A stretch of DNA of 64,000 bases, from assembly GCA_963556255.1 (NCBI GenBank), contig OY744607.1:2013328-2077327 (forward strand). Direction: 5' to 3'. The position numbers were made by a program, and so were the translations under genes. Origin of the DNA: Allolobophora icterica (lineage: Eukaryota > Annelida > Clitellata > Crassiclitellata > Lumbricidae). The notes below the pieces were generated by a model, which was not told the origin of the DNA, searched no databases, and saw only the letters and a list, made by a program, of their open reading frames with translations. Below, in pieces: positions 12,574-24,577 of the stretch (positions within the stretch are counted from its first letter, which is position 1; every line of letters starts with the position of its first letter).

Positions 12574-12958
12574 AGCCCTAGGTTTTAGGTTTGGCGGTTT
12601 CCCTCGTAGAATGAAGTGACCAACGACTGTAGGCGGTTCAAGTAAGCATCTGTCGGCCAATGGGCGTTGATTTCATTTTGGTTTACACATCTTACAAGCA
12701 TAGGCTGCTGAATTTAATTATATGCATAGCCTAGGCAACATCGTCCGCTTTGTGGAATGGAGGCGAGGCGCAGGGACGGTCGGTCGATCGGTGGTAGCCC
12801 CCACCCTAGGCCCTTCACCCTCCCTCTGGCCCTCTAGCGGTCGGACGGATGGATGGAGATGCATCGCTAGGGCAGACTAGACCCGACAGGGCATACCCCG
12901 TACAGGCCCTACCTCGATCAATTGACCACTTGTATATATATAACCGAGCTGTGGGTCG
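12574..12958 (+). repeat. left terminal inverted repeat of Kolobok element
   Basis: About 385 bp matching the complement of 17,450-17,754, from the outermost AGCCCTAGG to 'ccgagctgtgggtcg'. It contains about 80 bp near 12,830-12,905 that the right repeat lacks. An open frame running inward-out across both repeats is shared only because the repeats are copies. Confidence 0.88.
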
Positions 12959-13149
12959 ACTAATTTGTGTATACGAAAGCCAGGTAAGCTGGCTAGAGGT
13001 CATACCTGTACTTCTAGAATGTATACAAGTTGTTCCAATTATCCAAATTTACCCCCCCATACACTCATATTACTATGGAGTTCATTGCTATGAAGATACT
13101 TACAGGGTTGAGAAACAAGTCTGTAGTTTCTATATGCGATTAGATTGCC

Positions 13150-13265
13150 ATGAACAAATACGAACTTACTATTGTGGTAGATGGCGATCAAGAGGAAGCC
13201 ATACGGGCATTTTTTGCTCACAACAACTGGAATTTTGAAAAAATTGGTAATTATGAAGACGATGC

Positions 13266-13299
<34 letters not shown>

Positions 13300-14207
13300 T
13301 GAAATTGTATAAATTGTTTTGTGTGGTGAACCCTGTACAAGTAGGCCCTATTGTTCTTCAGGTAGCGCTATACGTGCGCAAATAAGATTGAACTAAGATT
13401 TATAAATATTAAATTAAATTGCATTTATTATCCTTGCAAATATTTAGCTCAAACCATGCTATAGAAATACATAGTAATAATAACATCAGCAATGTTAGTA
13501 TAATGACAACTGATGTGAACAGCAGTAACAGCAGTAATGATAATAAATGGCCAATTAAAAATGTAATTATTAAAATTACCATGATTATTATTATTACGAT
13601 ATGTAATAAGACAATAAACATATGCATAACCCAGCTAAGCTGTCGTTCAAGTCAAGTCGAAAGAGCTAATTGTATGTTGATGACATTATAAATATATCTC
13701 CAACCAATCGAAACTGCCTTTGTTCCAATTGCAGAGTTGGAACCACCAAAGAGAAGAAAATCTTGTATGGATGCCGCTTCGAAGGAGGTCTTGGTCGCGT
13801 CCAATGGAAATAGTACAGAGTCAGAAATTGAGGCTCAAAACAGTCATGACATTCAAGTGTCAGCTGATCATTTGCAGCTGCAGGGTGAAAATCATCAATC
13901 GGAAGGCGCCTGTCCTCTTTGTTTTCTCTCTCCGTGCGTGGGTTCTGCATCTCCAGGTTGGCTTGGCGGAGGACAAGCAGCGCATGCAGCTAACAGTCCA
14001 ATACGAAGAGTAATTTATGGAAAATATTGGAAGATCATTTGCAACTTGGGTGGGTGGACGAGCCCATTATATCTGGCCAAGAAACTAACGGAATCGAACG
14101 GTGTACTTCACATGCGGGAAATAATGCCAGATTGCGTAGTGCGAAAAGTGAGATCGTTGTATCCGAATCCAACAGGCACGCCTTACATGGGCCACAAGTG
14201 GGAGTAA
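13150..14207 (+). CDS. transposon accessory protein, two exons (13,150-13,246; 13,735-14,207)
   Basis: I join an ATG exon (13,150-13,246, starting MNKYELTIVVDGDQ) through a GT-AG intron (donor at 13,247, acceptor 'ttccaattgcag' ending at 13,734) to a second exon with stop at 14,207. The phases fit (g|ag gives Glu), for about 189 residues. The C-terminal half has Cys-Pro-x-Cys, a Tyr-Trp pair and Trp-Thr-x-Pro, then REIMPDCVV and a Tyr-Pro-Asn-Pro...Tyr-Met-Gly-His-Lys-Trp ending. I recall this domain from proteins of unknown function in invertebrates and transposon contexts. It lies in the same element as the transposase, in convergent orientation. Its role is unknown; assisting transposition or DNA binding is only an inference. 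It has no neighbour outside the element. Confidence 0.65.
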
Positions 14208-15127
14208 CATTGATACTTTGGATAATTCGCCGGACTTTGTTTAGACAGAGAGATTTTTATTGTACACTTACTTTCTGACATAAAGCAGAATTTTATCGAT
14301 TGTGAGCTGCTTATGTACACCTGTCATAGCTATGATTCAATGTAACATAACATTCCCCCATTTTAAATTTATATAGCGCCTCTTCAAGATTCCTACTCAG
14401 AGGTGGATTTAAACCTGAATTGCCCTCAATTGCTCGGCGCCACACGAAAACCACGTTACGGAGACTAGGTTTTTCATAAGTGCTATGTCAAATCAATTTT
14501 GCAATGGCCACAGTCCCTTGTCCGTTCAATCTTCTTTTTTTCTTGCTTGGATTAGGACCTCGTTGAGGGGGGGTAAGCCACAGATTCATTTTTATACAGA
14601 TTGGAGCATCTTGTTACAGATCGGATGCCCTTCGTGGCATCAACCACAGTTTTCCGCTGTGGACCTAGTCTTGGTGATGAACACATGCCCGCTAGGCAGA
14701 GGGTCATCAGGCTTATTTAAATTGAGTCATGTGCTCCCATGTCACAAGGCTGTTATTGGATATTTGCAGCTTTTAGTTGTCAAGCAAAATGCCACTCTTT
14801 TTCTACAGTGTGCCCTACTAGCCTTGCCGCTGTTGGTCCGCGACTGCTTATTCGTCAGATATAACCCTGCTTATTTCGCAGCTGACCTCTATTTCTAGAG
14901 GTCGTTCCACTATCCGCCACCTGTGGACGCGTGTGATAGCAGTCAGCTCTGCCACACATCAGCTCTGCCACACATCTCTCTGTCCTATGCCAGGCCAAAA
15001 TCCGGGGAGGTCAAGCAGAGTAGACAGCAGAATGCTAAGGTGGTTATGTGTAATGACGGTTGATGGTTATGTAGCACTGATATGTTTGATTTTAGTGTAT
15101 CATACAATATTGTCACAGCTCTTACGG

Positions 15128-17011
15128 TTATTCTACTGTGTAGGGTGCATTGCTTTCATTTGAAAAGCTCTCACTGTCTCCTAATTGGTCGTCATCGGAT
15201 TCGTCCGAAGAGATTTCACTCTGGCAGGTCTCCTTATCTGCAGAAGTTTCTGTCACAGACTCCGATATTGCTTTAGATGCTGACCACACGGCAATGTACA
15301 AATTCCAAATGTTCTCAACAAATACGTAGGTCTTGCGCCGATACACTTTTTTCCCGATTTGGCGACGTGGGTTTTTCGAACGAACAGTCGTGCATATAGA
15401 CGTGTATGGTCTGTCGACGTGTTCGTTCCAGTCCAAGACAGCCAGATTGCTCCGCAGCTCGTACATTAAATTCCCGTAGTGTATCCGTTTATCCAGATAG
15501 ATCAGACAAACGTTATTAAAACTTTCCACATAAAATGTGTCGTGGCCTTTGACATAATCTTCAGCGTGCTTGTACACTACCAACGACCGAAGAAAGTCCT
15601 GGAGCATTGTAATTGCAGCCTCATTTGAAACAATTCGAACTTCAATCATATGCCCCGGCTCTTTGCAGTGGGAAGTTTCATGGCACTTGCTGTGGTTGTT
15701 CTGAAAATGAGGGATGCATGATTCTATGAGCTTACGCAGGGTTTGGGCATCTCCATTGCAATTGTCCATACACCAATAGACGTGGTTTCGAATGGCAGCA
15801 CCCTTGTCAGAAAGCTCGGGATGCCATGTTTTTCCAATGTTTTTTTGTGCTCCTTGCCCAATTTTTTTCACCCCGGCTGTTATAGGACGGGTGCAGTGCC
15901 AGCGGTCATTGGAATTCCTGGCTTGCTTCCTCTCACGTAGGCGCTTGTTGATTGTCATGTTTCGATCATGCACATGATGGGCAACTTTAATGTTGCTGAG
16001 ATCCAGGCTCTCGTACATCCTGTCGAATCCCACTGCCTCGTGACGCTGTGAACAGTTATCATCATTCCCGTTAATGTGTTGAATATCAACGACTTTGTGA
16101 GTTTTCAACCCGATAGCAACATGGTCGGTGTGATAACTATTTCGTCTACAATGATGTCGTGCGTCAGTCATTATAGAGATAGCTCCATCAGGCGACAGTG
16201 AAGACTCCTGCGCTCTAGCGCCAAATATAGATTGCTTTCGCAGGTTCTCAGAAATGGCACTAAATGTAACCATATTCCTCCTGCGGAAAAGGTCTGACAA
16301 TAGTCCAAACCGACTGAAGTCGCTAAAGCGCTCGTACTGTATGGGTGTCATACCAGAGGCCAGGTAGCTCAACATCACTCGGTGGTTGACTTCAAATTCC
16401 TTCCGCTCGCTGTCTATTGTGGATGAGGAACTCCACTGAAAGGAGTGTTTTTTCGCACACTCCATATCCACCGACAGCACATGACCACTGTGTGTCCATG
16501 ACTTCACTGAATACGGCGTCACACATGTGGATGAATGTTGTGAGATTGTGTCGATCAACTGGGCAATGCTGGAGCACTGCCCAACAAAATTCTCATGTGC
16601 AGTCTCCAAAGCTGTTGCTGGAGCTGCTGATATTGCTGCTGTGACAGATGCTGGATCAGTCAGTGAAGTTGATTCACTTACTTCTTCCGTGACTGAAGAC
16701 ATCGTGAGTGTCTGCTGCGGATGTTGAGTTGCAGAAGAGAGCTTATTGGTGTCAACATCCATTATGACTTTCACCAGAACTTCTCTCAAACTTTTTACTC
16801 CCAACGCCAAGCGAATGTCCTCACATTTTTGCTCAAATTTAAGTTTATCACTGTCGGTTGTAAAAGTTAATTCAAAATGTTTCCTTACAGAAACGTAAGG
16901 GTAGCTATAACTCTTGGTAGATCCATCAGACAACCGTTTTTTAAATGTTCGCATGTTGCCAACTGCAACACCTGAAGTCGGTGTCGTTGGTACAGCGTAG
17001 TCTCCATCCAT
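15128..17011 (-). CDS. Kolobok-like transposase, 627 residues
   Basis: This intact single-exon frame would cut and paste the element at TTAA sites in the nucleus. The N-terminus (to about residue 90) is basic with 'YPYVSVRKHF'. A Ser/Thr-rich linker follows to about 130. The catalytic part spans about 275-560. 'MTDARHHCRRNSYHTDH' near 281 matches the first-Asp block of the superfamily (D-x-R-x-x-x-x...S). 'HEAVGF' near 324, 'HVHDRN' near 346 (second Asp), 'DRWHCTRP' near 369 and 'AAIRNHVYWCM' near 405 follow in the usual order. The acidic Ser/Glu/Asp tail is near 590-620. Length fits an autonomous element. It may or may not be active. The start was chosen because the frame is closed upstream and the N-terminus looks complete. 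Confidence 0.82.
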   Translation of the reverse strand: MDGDYAVPTTPTSGVAVGNMRTFKKRLSDGSTKSYSYPYVSVRKHFELTFTTDSDKLKFEQKCEDIRLALGVKSLREVLVKVIMDVDTNKLSSATQHPQQTLTMSSVTEEVSESTSLTDPASVTAAISAAPATALETAHENFVGQCSSIAQLIDTISQHSSTCVTPYSVKSWTHSGHVLSVDMECAKKHSFQWSSSSTIDSERKEFEVNHRVMLSYLASGMTPIQYERFSDFSRFGLLSDLFRRRNMVTFSAISENLRKQSIFGARAQESSLSPDGAISIMTDARHHCRRNSYHTDHVAIGLKTHKVVDIQHINGNDDNCSQRHEAVGFDRMYESLDLSNIKVAHHVHDRNMTINKRLRERKQARNSNDRWHCTRPITAGVKKIGQGAQKNIGKTWHPELSDKGAAIRNHVYWCMDNCNGDAQTLRKLIESCIPHFQNNHSKCHETSHCKEPGHMIEVRIVSNEAAITMLQDFLRSLVVYKHAEDYVKGHDTFYVESFNNVCLIYLDKRIHYGNLMYELRSNLAVLDWNEHVDRPYTSICTTVRSKNPRRQIGKKVYRRKTYVFVENIWNLYIAVWSASKAISESVTETSADKETCQSEISSDESDDDQLGDSESFSNESNAPYTVE

Positions 17012-17449
17012 CTTTGGAAATAGTTCGATATAATGATACTAATATATGTCCACTAACGAAATACAATGTTATACTACTATAAGGTCCACTACTGAAATAA
17101 GATAATAATATAATATACAGACACGAGATATAAGCTGTATCGACTATGCGATTTAAAATGGCTATGAAGTGAAGAAATTACGAAGCTCAACTCTGCTGCA
17201 GCGAAATTCAAACTAGAATGAGTACTGCAAACCAAGACTCAATTGTGAAAGGACATTTCCTAAGTTCATTTCCTAAGTTCATTAGCATAATTTGGCATGT
17301 GACCTAGTCTCTCTTCCTTAGGCTGTATATTAGCATCTGATACTGGTGCAAATTCTTAGAATATGAAATACAGCTTATTGTCTTTAGTGTTCCGGGTATA
17401 ATAAGGCAACGGTGACAGCATCAACAGCTGGCATTTATATACAGGTTTA

Positions 17450-17754
17450 CGACCCAAAGCTCGGTTATATATACAAGTGGTCAATTGATCGGGGTAGGCC
17501 AGAGGGAGGGTGAAGGGCCTAGGGTGGGGGCTACCACCGATCGACCGACCGTCCCTGCGCCTCGCCTCCATTCCACAAAGCGGACGATGTTGCCTAGGCT
17601 ATGCATATAATTAAATTCAGCAGCCTATGCTTGTAAGATGTGTAAACCAAAATGAAATCAACGCCCATTGGCCGACAGATGCTTACTTGAACCGCCTACA
17701 GTCGTTGGTCACTTCATTCTACGAGGGAAACCGCCAAACCTAAAACCTAGGGCT
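17450..17754 (-). repeat. right terminal inverted repeat of Kolobok element
   Basis: About 305 bp, inverted relative to 12,574-12,958 and ending in CCTAGGGCT next to TTAA. Compared with the left repeat it lacks about 80 bp (near the join 'ggtaggccagagggag'). Confidence 0.88.
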
Positions 17755-17934
17755 TTAACCGGCCCTGCAGGGCTCGGACGGGGGAGGGGGGCTCTGACGG
17801 GCGCCGACAATAAACCTGGCACCGATTACATTAGACAAAGGAGCCAAGGCGAGACTTGATATGACCTCGTAATTATAATTTATGCCTAAAGTGTGCTGGC
17901 AAGCTTGCATGAATCATTGCACTGTACCCTACCC

Positions 17935-17998
17935 AGTCTCAGTCTCTCTCTCTCTCTCTCTGTCTGTGTGTGTGTGTGTTTGCGTGTTTGTGTGAGTG
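17935..17998. repeat. (TC)n(TG)n microsatellite
   Basis: Runs of TC then TG/TGTT dinucleotides. Confidence 0.9.
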
Positions 17999-18097
17999 TA
18001 GAAGTCCCTGAAGCCAACTTATTGAGTGCTTGCAACTTCTTTTATTTCGACTTGGCATGAGGGGAGGGGGTGGCCAGTCTTCCTCTGATCTTCCCAC

Positions 18098-18197
18098 CAG
18101 TGGCGGTGCCAGGTATGGGCTAGGGCGAGTTTAGCCCCCCCCCCTAAATGTGGCTCAGCCCCTCTCCCAAAGTAAAAGCGGGAAATCTCTGCCACTG
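18098..18197. mobile_element. short MITE, about 100 bp
   Basis: Ends 'cagtggcggtgcc' and 'ctctgccactg' form an imperfect inverted pair. Flanks CTTCCCAC and CTTACTTC agree at most positions, suggesting a worn 8-bp hAT duplication. A C-homopolymer lies inside. Confidence 0.55.
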
Positions 18198-18309
18198 CTT
18201 ACTTCATAATAAGCAAACTATAAGCAAACTATACAATGACCAAAGGCAACTAAATCATCAACTAGCCTAGTTGATGATTCACTCCCCTTCTCAGGCAGTG
18301 AGGCAAATA

Positions 18310-19265
18310 TATTACTTACATTATTATCGTGGACAAGGCCTGTTTTAATTTTTAACGTGCCTCAACTCTCCAACCTCCTTGACATTCATGCGCCACTCAT
18401 CACCAAACACAGTTCACACAGCAGCAACCCTTCGTTTACTTCCTACCTCCAAGCCTTTAAAACTTTCTGCAGGCGCCTTGAGTACATGTAGTCTATACCA
18501 ACGCACTTTTCGACCCCGCTGCTATAGAGCAAAAGCCCTCCGTACCCTGAAATCAGCCACCAACAGATACCACAAACTCATCGCTGCTGCCAAAAAGAAC
18601 TACTATTCCTCACTTATCCATTCCAACGCCTTCAATCCAAGACATCTCTGGAAAGCTGTCAACACTCCTTCATCGCGAATCTTCCTTCCCACTTCCTAGC
18701 TCCCTTCCCTCCTCCTCTATTTCTGATACCTGCTATTCATTTTCTCGCACAAAATCTCATCCCTTCGCATCACATTACAATCTCTTCTAGACACACTCCC
18801 CTCCTACCTCCTCCAGCACCGATTCACCCCTTCTCTCAACACTCCTTCTGCCTCTCAGTCATCACTCCCAATTCTCTCTCCCGCCTCGGAAGCAGAATTG
18901 TCACTCCTCCTAAGCTCTTTTCCCAACAAGCAATGTGAACTTGATCCTATCCCCACCTGTCTTCTACAAGACCTGTCCTCGCTCCTGTAATCACCAAAAT
19001 TATCAATCTCTCACTCTCTACCGGCAATTTCCCAGTGGCCTTTAAGCACTCTCTAGTCACTCCCCTTCTGAGAAAAGCAAATCTTGAAAAGGAAAACCTA
19101 TCTAACTACCGTCCAATCTCCAATCTTTCCTTTCTCTAAGTTCACTGAACGAATTGTCCTTGCTCGGCTACACAACCATCTCTCTTCTAATTCACCCACC
19201 AATCTTGCTTCACTATACACCACTCCACCGAAACTTACTTCCGTCTCTATACAATAAACTGGTCT
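18310..19265 (+). pseudogene. CR1/L2-type LINE reverse transcriptase fragment
   Basis: Pieces in shifting frames read [14 protein letters not shown], then [16 protein letters not shown], then N-Y-R-P-I-S-N-L-S. These are the opening reverse transcriptase motifs of CR1/L2-clade LINEs. Several frameshifts and stops break it, and it ends before the catalytic YADD block. It is a dead 5'-part fragment. Other short open frames in it are not separate genes. Confidence 0.78.
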
Positions 19266-20252
19266 CAGGAAGTTAGATCTCTTGCAGCCAATGGCGCGAA
19301 ACCATGCCATGCATAAACTATGTCATATGCTATGCAATGCGTGCTCAGGCGGCAAGCATTCGGGCGATTGTAGCCAACGATGCTTGAACTTGAACGCAAT
19401 TGCTCAAAACTGACGACTAGTAAATTCACTAGTATAATATACCACGAAGGCAGTTGCGTGACACGCAAATACCGTTTTTTAACCGCACCTATACAGGCAT
19501 CTGGAACCTGAAAAATTTCCCCGGGGGAAGAACCTCGCTTCAAAGGGGTGCCGCTTTGAGGCAGAGGGGGCTCACGGAGGTTGTATACTAGGAAGGGAAT
19601 GGGTAGAGGGGAAGGGAAAGGAAGGGAGGGAGGGAGGAAGGAAGAAGGGGTGCGTATGGAAGAGGGAATACGCACAGGAAGGGGAGGGGGACAGAGAAAA
19701 TGGGAGGGACAGAGGGAGGGGAGGGGAGAAAGGGAAGGGCTCTAACCCGAAACCTGAAATCCTGGCGGAAGTGATTGGTCACCGTACTCATTATTATAGT
19801 CGAGTTGGTTAGGATGCACAGGTGGGGCAGAATTCTCGAAACAATTTCTGCCATGGTGGGGAGTGGGGACGCAGTGTTTAATCTAGACGTCTTGGGGGGG
19901 GGGAATCCCCCTCCCCCAGGATTGATGTTTTCCCCCCAGAGGCCACCAATATTATAATGTAGAGACCTTTTCTGGAAGGGAAATTCCCCCCGAGGATAAA
20001 TGGTTATCCCCCCCCCCCCGAGAGGTGAGAGTAATATACTTTAAGAGAGACGAACTCCTAAAAAAGTCATCAACCTTTTTGAGAGAGAAATTCCTATAGA
20101 AAAAGCGTAAAAAGTTGACGAATGACAAAAAAAAACTAAAAAAAGGTCATCAAGGTAGTAGCAGTAATATCAGTAGCATCATCAATTCATCATGTATAAT
20201 TATGTACTTATGTATACGTATAGAAGTCATCAGATTAGACTAGATTAGGATA

Positions 20253-20287
<35 letters not shown>

Positions 20288-20767
20288 ATACGAAAATATG
20301 TATGTGTATTTGTATATATGCATATATGTTAAAGTGCCAACACGTTAACTAAGACTGAATCAAACACTTGCAAATCGGTGGAATAAGCAATTTACTCTCA
20401 TTACAATCAATCATGACTATTTTTATCGCAGGAGAAACCAGTGCATTGGAAACGCCTTCTTGGAATCATTCTGGCACCATTAACCTATTTGTCGCACTTA
20501 CTATTTGTGCAAGGTCACCAAACCTGAATGTGCAAGGTCAGCAAATCCAAATGCGAGGCTCCCGAAAAGTCCCAAGTCGTTACATGGAGTCCCCTCAGCA
20601 CCCTCGAATTTTTAATCGTTGGATTATAGACCCTAAGCGCCACCAAATGGACCAATGACGTATACCACACTGACTCGACGAGTCCCAAACCGCTGATAAA
20701 TTTCGGCAGAAAACGTTTCAGCAGAGCTGTTTGTTGAAGGCCAGCTGCAGTCAGTATTTTGTTGATG

Positions 20768-20838
<71 letters not shown>

Positions 20839-20873
20839 TAAAACAAGCCATGGCTGTGGTTAATGGCGTCCGG
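19266..20873. other. repeat-rich region downstream of the polycystin gene
   Basis: Purine-rich G/A tract at 19,590-19,740. An eroded SINE-B piece at 19,795-19,860 ('gttggttaggatgcacaggt'). G and C homopolymers at 19,895-20,020. (TA)n at 20,258-20,286. (AAT)n at 20,766-20,838. The 3' untranslated region of the minus-strand polycystin gene should run down from 20,873, but I could not place a polyadenylation signal with confidence. Confidence 0.55.
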
Positions 20874-23800
20874 CTATTTCGTGGCTTGTTGGTTCGATGT
20901 GCTATCCTTTTCATTCTTAGGAGAAATTTTCTTGCGTTCATCTTCCGTGGGTGCCGAACTAGCGCCCTGAACTGTGCTATTGGTAGTTTCAGCTCGACCG
21001 GACTCAGTCTGAGGACTTTGAACTGCTCTGGATGCCGTACCTGCACCTTGAGCTGAACTAGATTCTGCGCTGGTCCTCTGAATACCTTCAGGTGCAGCGT
21101 CGGTACCCTTTAACGCACTCGAACCAGTACCTGTCTCGGGAACTTCATCGGTACCCTGAGCTGGTGATGTCGCTTGTTCCCCTTGCGACTCGGCCGTTGC
21201 CACACCCCCGTGACCGTTCGGAGTGTCCCCATCGGCCGAGCCTTCGTTCCAGACCTTCTTCTTAATACCAAACCACTCCTTGATCTTGCCGATAAGGACC
21301 CACAACAGGGCCGTCTCCTCGTTCGGCAGCAGTCGTCGCGAGACCTCGTGAAGTCCGTGCAGAAACATGGCAATCATGAGACTGTACAGACAGAAGGTCG
21401 AGACGAACGAGTAACCGATATACAGAGCGGGAACCCAAAACGAATCGAAGTCCCGCACCGGTTTGTAGTCGAAGAACCCCAGCAGGGCTCGGAAGTGCGT
21501 CCAAAGAGACTCGGTCATGTTCTTGAACGGTCTGACCTGACCCCGGGTCAGGGTAAACAGGAGTTCGCTGAAGGCGATCATGATGCAGAGAAGTACCAGG
21601 CAAAACATGAAAATATTGGCCCCGATGTTTCGAAACACATATCCAAACTTGTAGATGAGTGGATTGAACCGGAACAGATGCAAGAACTTGGTCATGCCGA
21701 GGAAGATGAGCGTGCCCATCAGGAAGTCGATGAAGTACCCAACCTCGAACATCCGGTGGAACTTGGCCGATTGCGTCGATCCGTACAGCTGCATCGTCAC
21801 CGACGACTCGAGATAGTTAACGACGAAAAGAACTATAACGGATATCGACACGAGCAACGTCACCACGTCGAAGATGTTCCAGAAGTTCACGAAATACGTC
21901 TTCCTCTCTCGCGTCACGTTCTCGACTTCTCGGATGACGAAATAGACGGTGTAGATGATAAAGACTGACTCGAGGACCAGAGCGAATATGTGCAAACCAC
22001 TTATGTAGTGGTAGAGCTTGATGCTCGCTATTGATTTTGAAAGCAGGAGTCCGCCAAATGGAGAAAACTCGATCAGAAAAGTCACCTCAGATATGAGATT
22101 GATGTTTGCGGCATAAGTGTACAGTTCGAAAACGACGGCTGATGTATGGCTGTCGATCCAGCGACGAGATTCAAGTTCGTTCAGGAGGCGAATGGCAACG
22201 TCTGGTGTCTTACTCAAATTGGCGATGTAGCCCCCAGGCCCGTAGGTAGCGACAACACCTGGAATTAACAGAAATCCGTTGTAACTAGATTCTGATAATA
22301 ATAATAATAAAAATAATAATAATAACAATAATAATAATGATGATGATGATAATAATAACGTGGTACTTTTTCCGCACTGGACTTGGACGAATAGGTGTCA
22401 TTCCATCGCTCTTTTCAATTAATGTACAAGTCTCTAAGGGATTTTCTGTACCTCGCGATCGGGGCATAACAATTTAAAAAAAATTATAATAATGATGATG
22501 ACTGATGACGATAATAGTAATAATAATGAATATAATAGCGACTGAATAATACTACATTTTCGTGTCAGACGTCAATTTTCGAATCAGAGGCAATAATAAG
22601 AAGACGACGACGATATACCTGGCGCCGTAGCTCAGCCAGGTCGACGAAGGTGAGCTCTACACGAGTTCAAGAAATCAATGCCAGTCATATGATTGTTGAA
22701 AAAGACAGGCCTTGAGCTGACCTTACCCTGAAGCATCGACCCGACCTTGACCTGAACGCGTTACGAACCTGACCACGTGTTTCCTCCGTACTCCGACTGT
22801 CGTGAATACAGCCACGGTCTGTTCGCCTCCGGCGACTCGACGATGACTCCACTGTTGTCGACCGACTGATTCCAGCTCATCACAAAGTCTCTTCTCTCTT
22901 CGTTCGACCCCGAAAACGTCTCCGTGCACCGCGTCGAGTTCAACGATTTCGGCGCAAAGCACCCGGAATCTTACAAATCCACGGAAAAGAAACGAACGCT
23001 GGAAAGTTATTACCCTACTGGACAACATCCGAGAATGATAGAATTCCACAGCAAATGTAAATGTACGCGATTTTCTATAGCGACCGTATAAATTAAGGCC
23101 TCGACCCTGCTCATTTTTCAATGAATTGATCGGGTAAGATCCTTCACCACCGCTGCCCGTTTGAATGGGTGCCACGCCATTTAAGGTCCCCGTGTTTGGA
23201 CCGTGATAGCCCGAGATTTAAATCTCTGAAATAATCCACCTTCGGGAAGCGAACCGCAGTCCGCATGCGCTCTAACACAGAGTGGCATGAGACGCGCAGC
23301 CAAAGCTCTTACCGATGTAGCTAACTGGGCCAGTTGCAGCAGGAACTGTAATTCATTAGCTAATCATTGACGCACCAGACGGACCGCGATGGTCTAGTGG
23401 TAAGCCTTCTCGACTGTCAACCGAGAGGTCGGAGATTCAAAATCCCCGCCAGGGCAGCAATTAGCTTCGAGATTTCTGCTCCACCTATGCCCCTAGCCAA
23501 TTCGGCTGTAATGAGCACACTGACCGTACACTGTCGATGGGAAGATGAGACGGCGAGGGAAAGGACTGGCCAGCCAACATTTCTGGGGTGGCTAGTTCTT
23601 GTTGATGTGATTGGTGACAAAAGTGATGTGAAAAGTAATTGCGTTGAAGCGCTGTCACAGATAAGCACTGGTAGGGAAATGTAGAAATAATATTATTATT
23701 GGTAATTATTATTAATTATTATTATTATTAAATATTATTACTATTATTGCCCACTTATCATTGTCATCATTATCACCACGACCACCACCACCAGCATCAC

Positions 23801-24053
23801 TATATCATCATCATCATCGTCATATTCATCATCATTTTCATCCACTTATTCTGCCCAATACTAATTCTTTACACCTGAAAATAAACCAAACTCTGTGTTC
23901 GTAACAACCTGATTGTACTCGAAGCTGTCGAAACGTTGGAGCGCCAAGGATGTAGGAGAATTTGTTCGGCAAGTAATTTGGATCTTCATCATCGTAGATC
24001 GCTTTGACCAAATCGCCTTTTGCCCAGTTCCAAAAATCTGTCTTGTTCCACGT
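20874..24053 (-). CDS. polycystin-like exons 20-22: polycystin domain, channel helices and C-tail (about residues 1601-2176)
   Basis: Exon 20 (23,909-24,053) has T-D-F-W-N-W and 'APTFRQLRVQS'. Exon 21 (22,769-22,969) has R-P-W-L-Y-S. Exon 22 (20,874-22,258) starts VVATYGPGGYIANL, then 'HTSAVVFELYTYAANINLIS', five helices, and a pore region 'LLGFFDYKPVRDFDSFW' followed by the last helix. The C-tail (about 130 residues) is rich in Ser, Thr, Glu, Gly and Ala with no coiled coil I can see. The pore loop lacks the acidic L-G-D filter of PKD2, as in other polycystin-1 types, so it probably works with a partner subunit. Confidence 0.9.
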
Positions 24054-24531
24054 CTAAAAGTCATATAGTGGAACCTCAATATAATGACGCATTTGGGACG
24101 AGGTTGGACGAGGTTGGACGAGGTTGGACGAGGTTGGGACGAGGTTGGACGAGGTTGGGACGAGGTTGGGACGAGGTTGTCCTGCTCTGTTCATGCCAAA
24201 AACTAGAACTGTTCTTGGTGAAGGAGATTTTTCGGTTGCTGGACCCAGAGTTAGGAACCCTCTCCCTGTGTCTGTCCATTCTGCTCAGTCACTTGTGTCA
24301 TTTCATTCTCAACTTAACACTTACCTCTTTCAAACTGCTTATCCACCATAGGCTGCCTCTCTGCCCTACGCACTGATCTTCTGGATATTGACCTGATTGT
24401 GGCTTGGTTTTGGTGCACCATCAGTTGATGCCTTGTGCATTTGACACCGGCGTAATAGAAGTTACTAAATAAAATTACAACATTGACCTGACTACAATTT
24501 GGTAAGGGCATTGGAAACTGGGTCGACTAAC

Positions 24532-24577
<46 letters not shown>

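Larger units (their letters stand above)
12570..17758. mobile_element. complete Kolobok-like DNA transposon with TTAA target duplication
   Basis: The element runs 12,574-17,754 (5,181 bp). It starts AGCCCTAGG and ends CCTAGGGCT, and is flanked by TTAA at 12,570-12,573 and 17,755-17,758, the duplication made by Kolobok and piggyBac elements. The long inverted repeats and the transposase sequence point to Kolobok. Two genes lie inside in tail-to-tail orientation: an accessory gene (plus) and the transposase (minus). The transposase frame is intact, so the insertion is probably fairly young. The two terminal repeats differ by an indel of about 80 bp, which argues against a very recent perfect copy. 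Confidence 0.85.

Noticed and set aside
12433..12660. Frame beginning MADRCLLEPPTV, repeated at 17,668-17,859 on the other strand
   Set aside because: It lies in the Kolobok terminal repeats; the similarity stops exactly at TTAA, so it reflects the repeat and not a gene.
15743..16727. Plus-strand frames of 60-75 residues
   Set aside because: Shadows of the transposase gene.
21174..21968. Plus-strand 264-residue frame
   Set aside because: Exact antisense of polycystin exon 22, with the charged composition of a shadow frame; the minus strand shows clear membrane helices and family motifs.
22723..23175. 150-residue minus-strand frame
   Set aside because: Wrong frame across polycystin exon 21; the exon in the correct frame gives N-S-T-R-C-T-E and R-P-W-L-Y-S, which joins exons 20 and 22 in phase.
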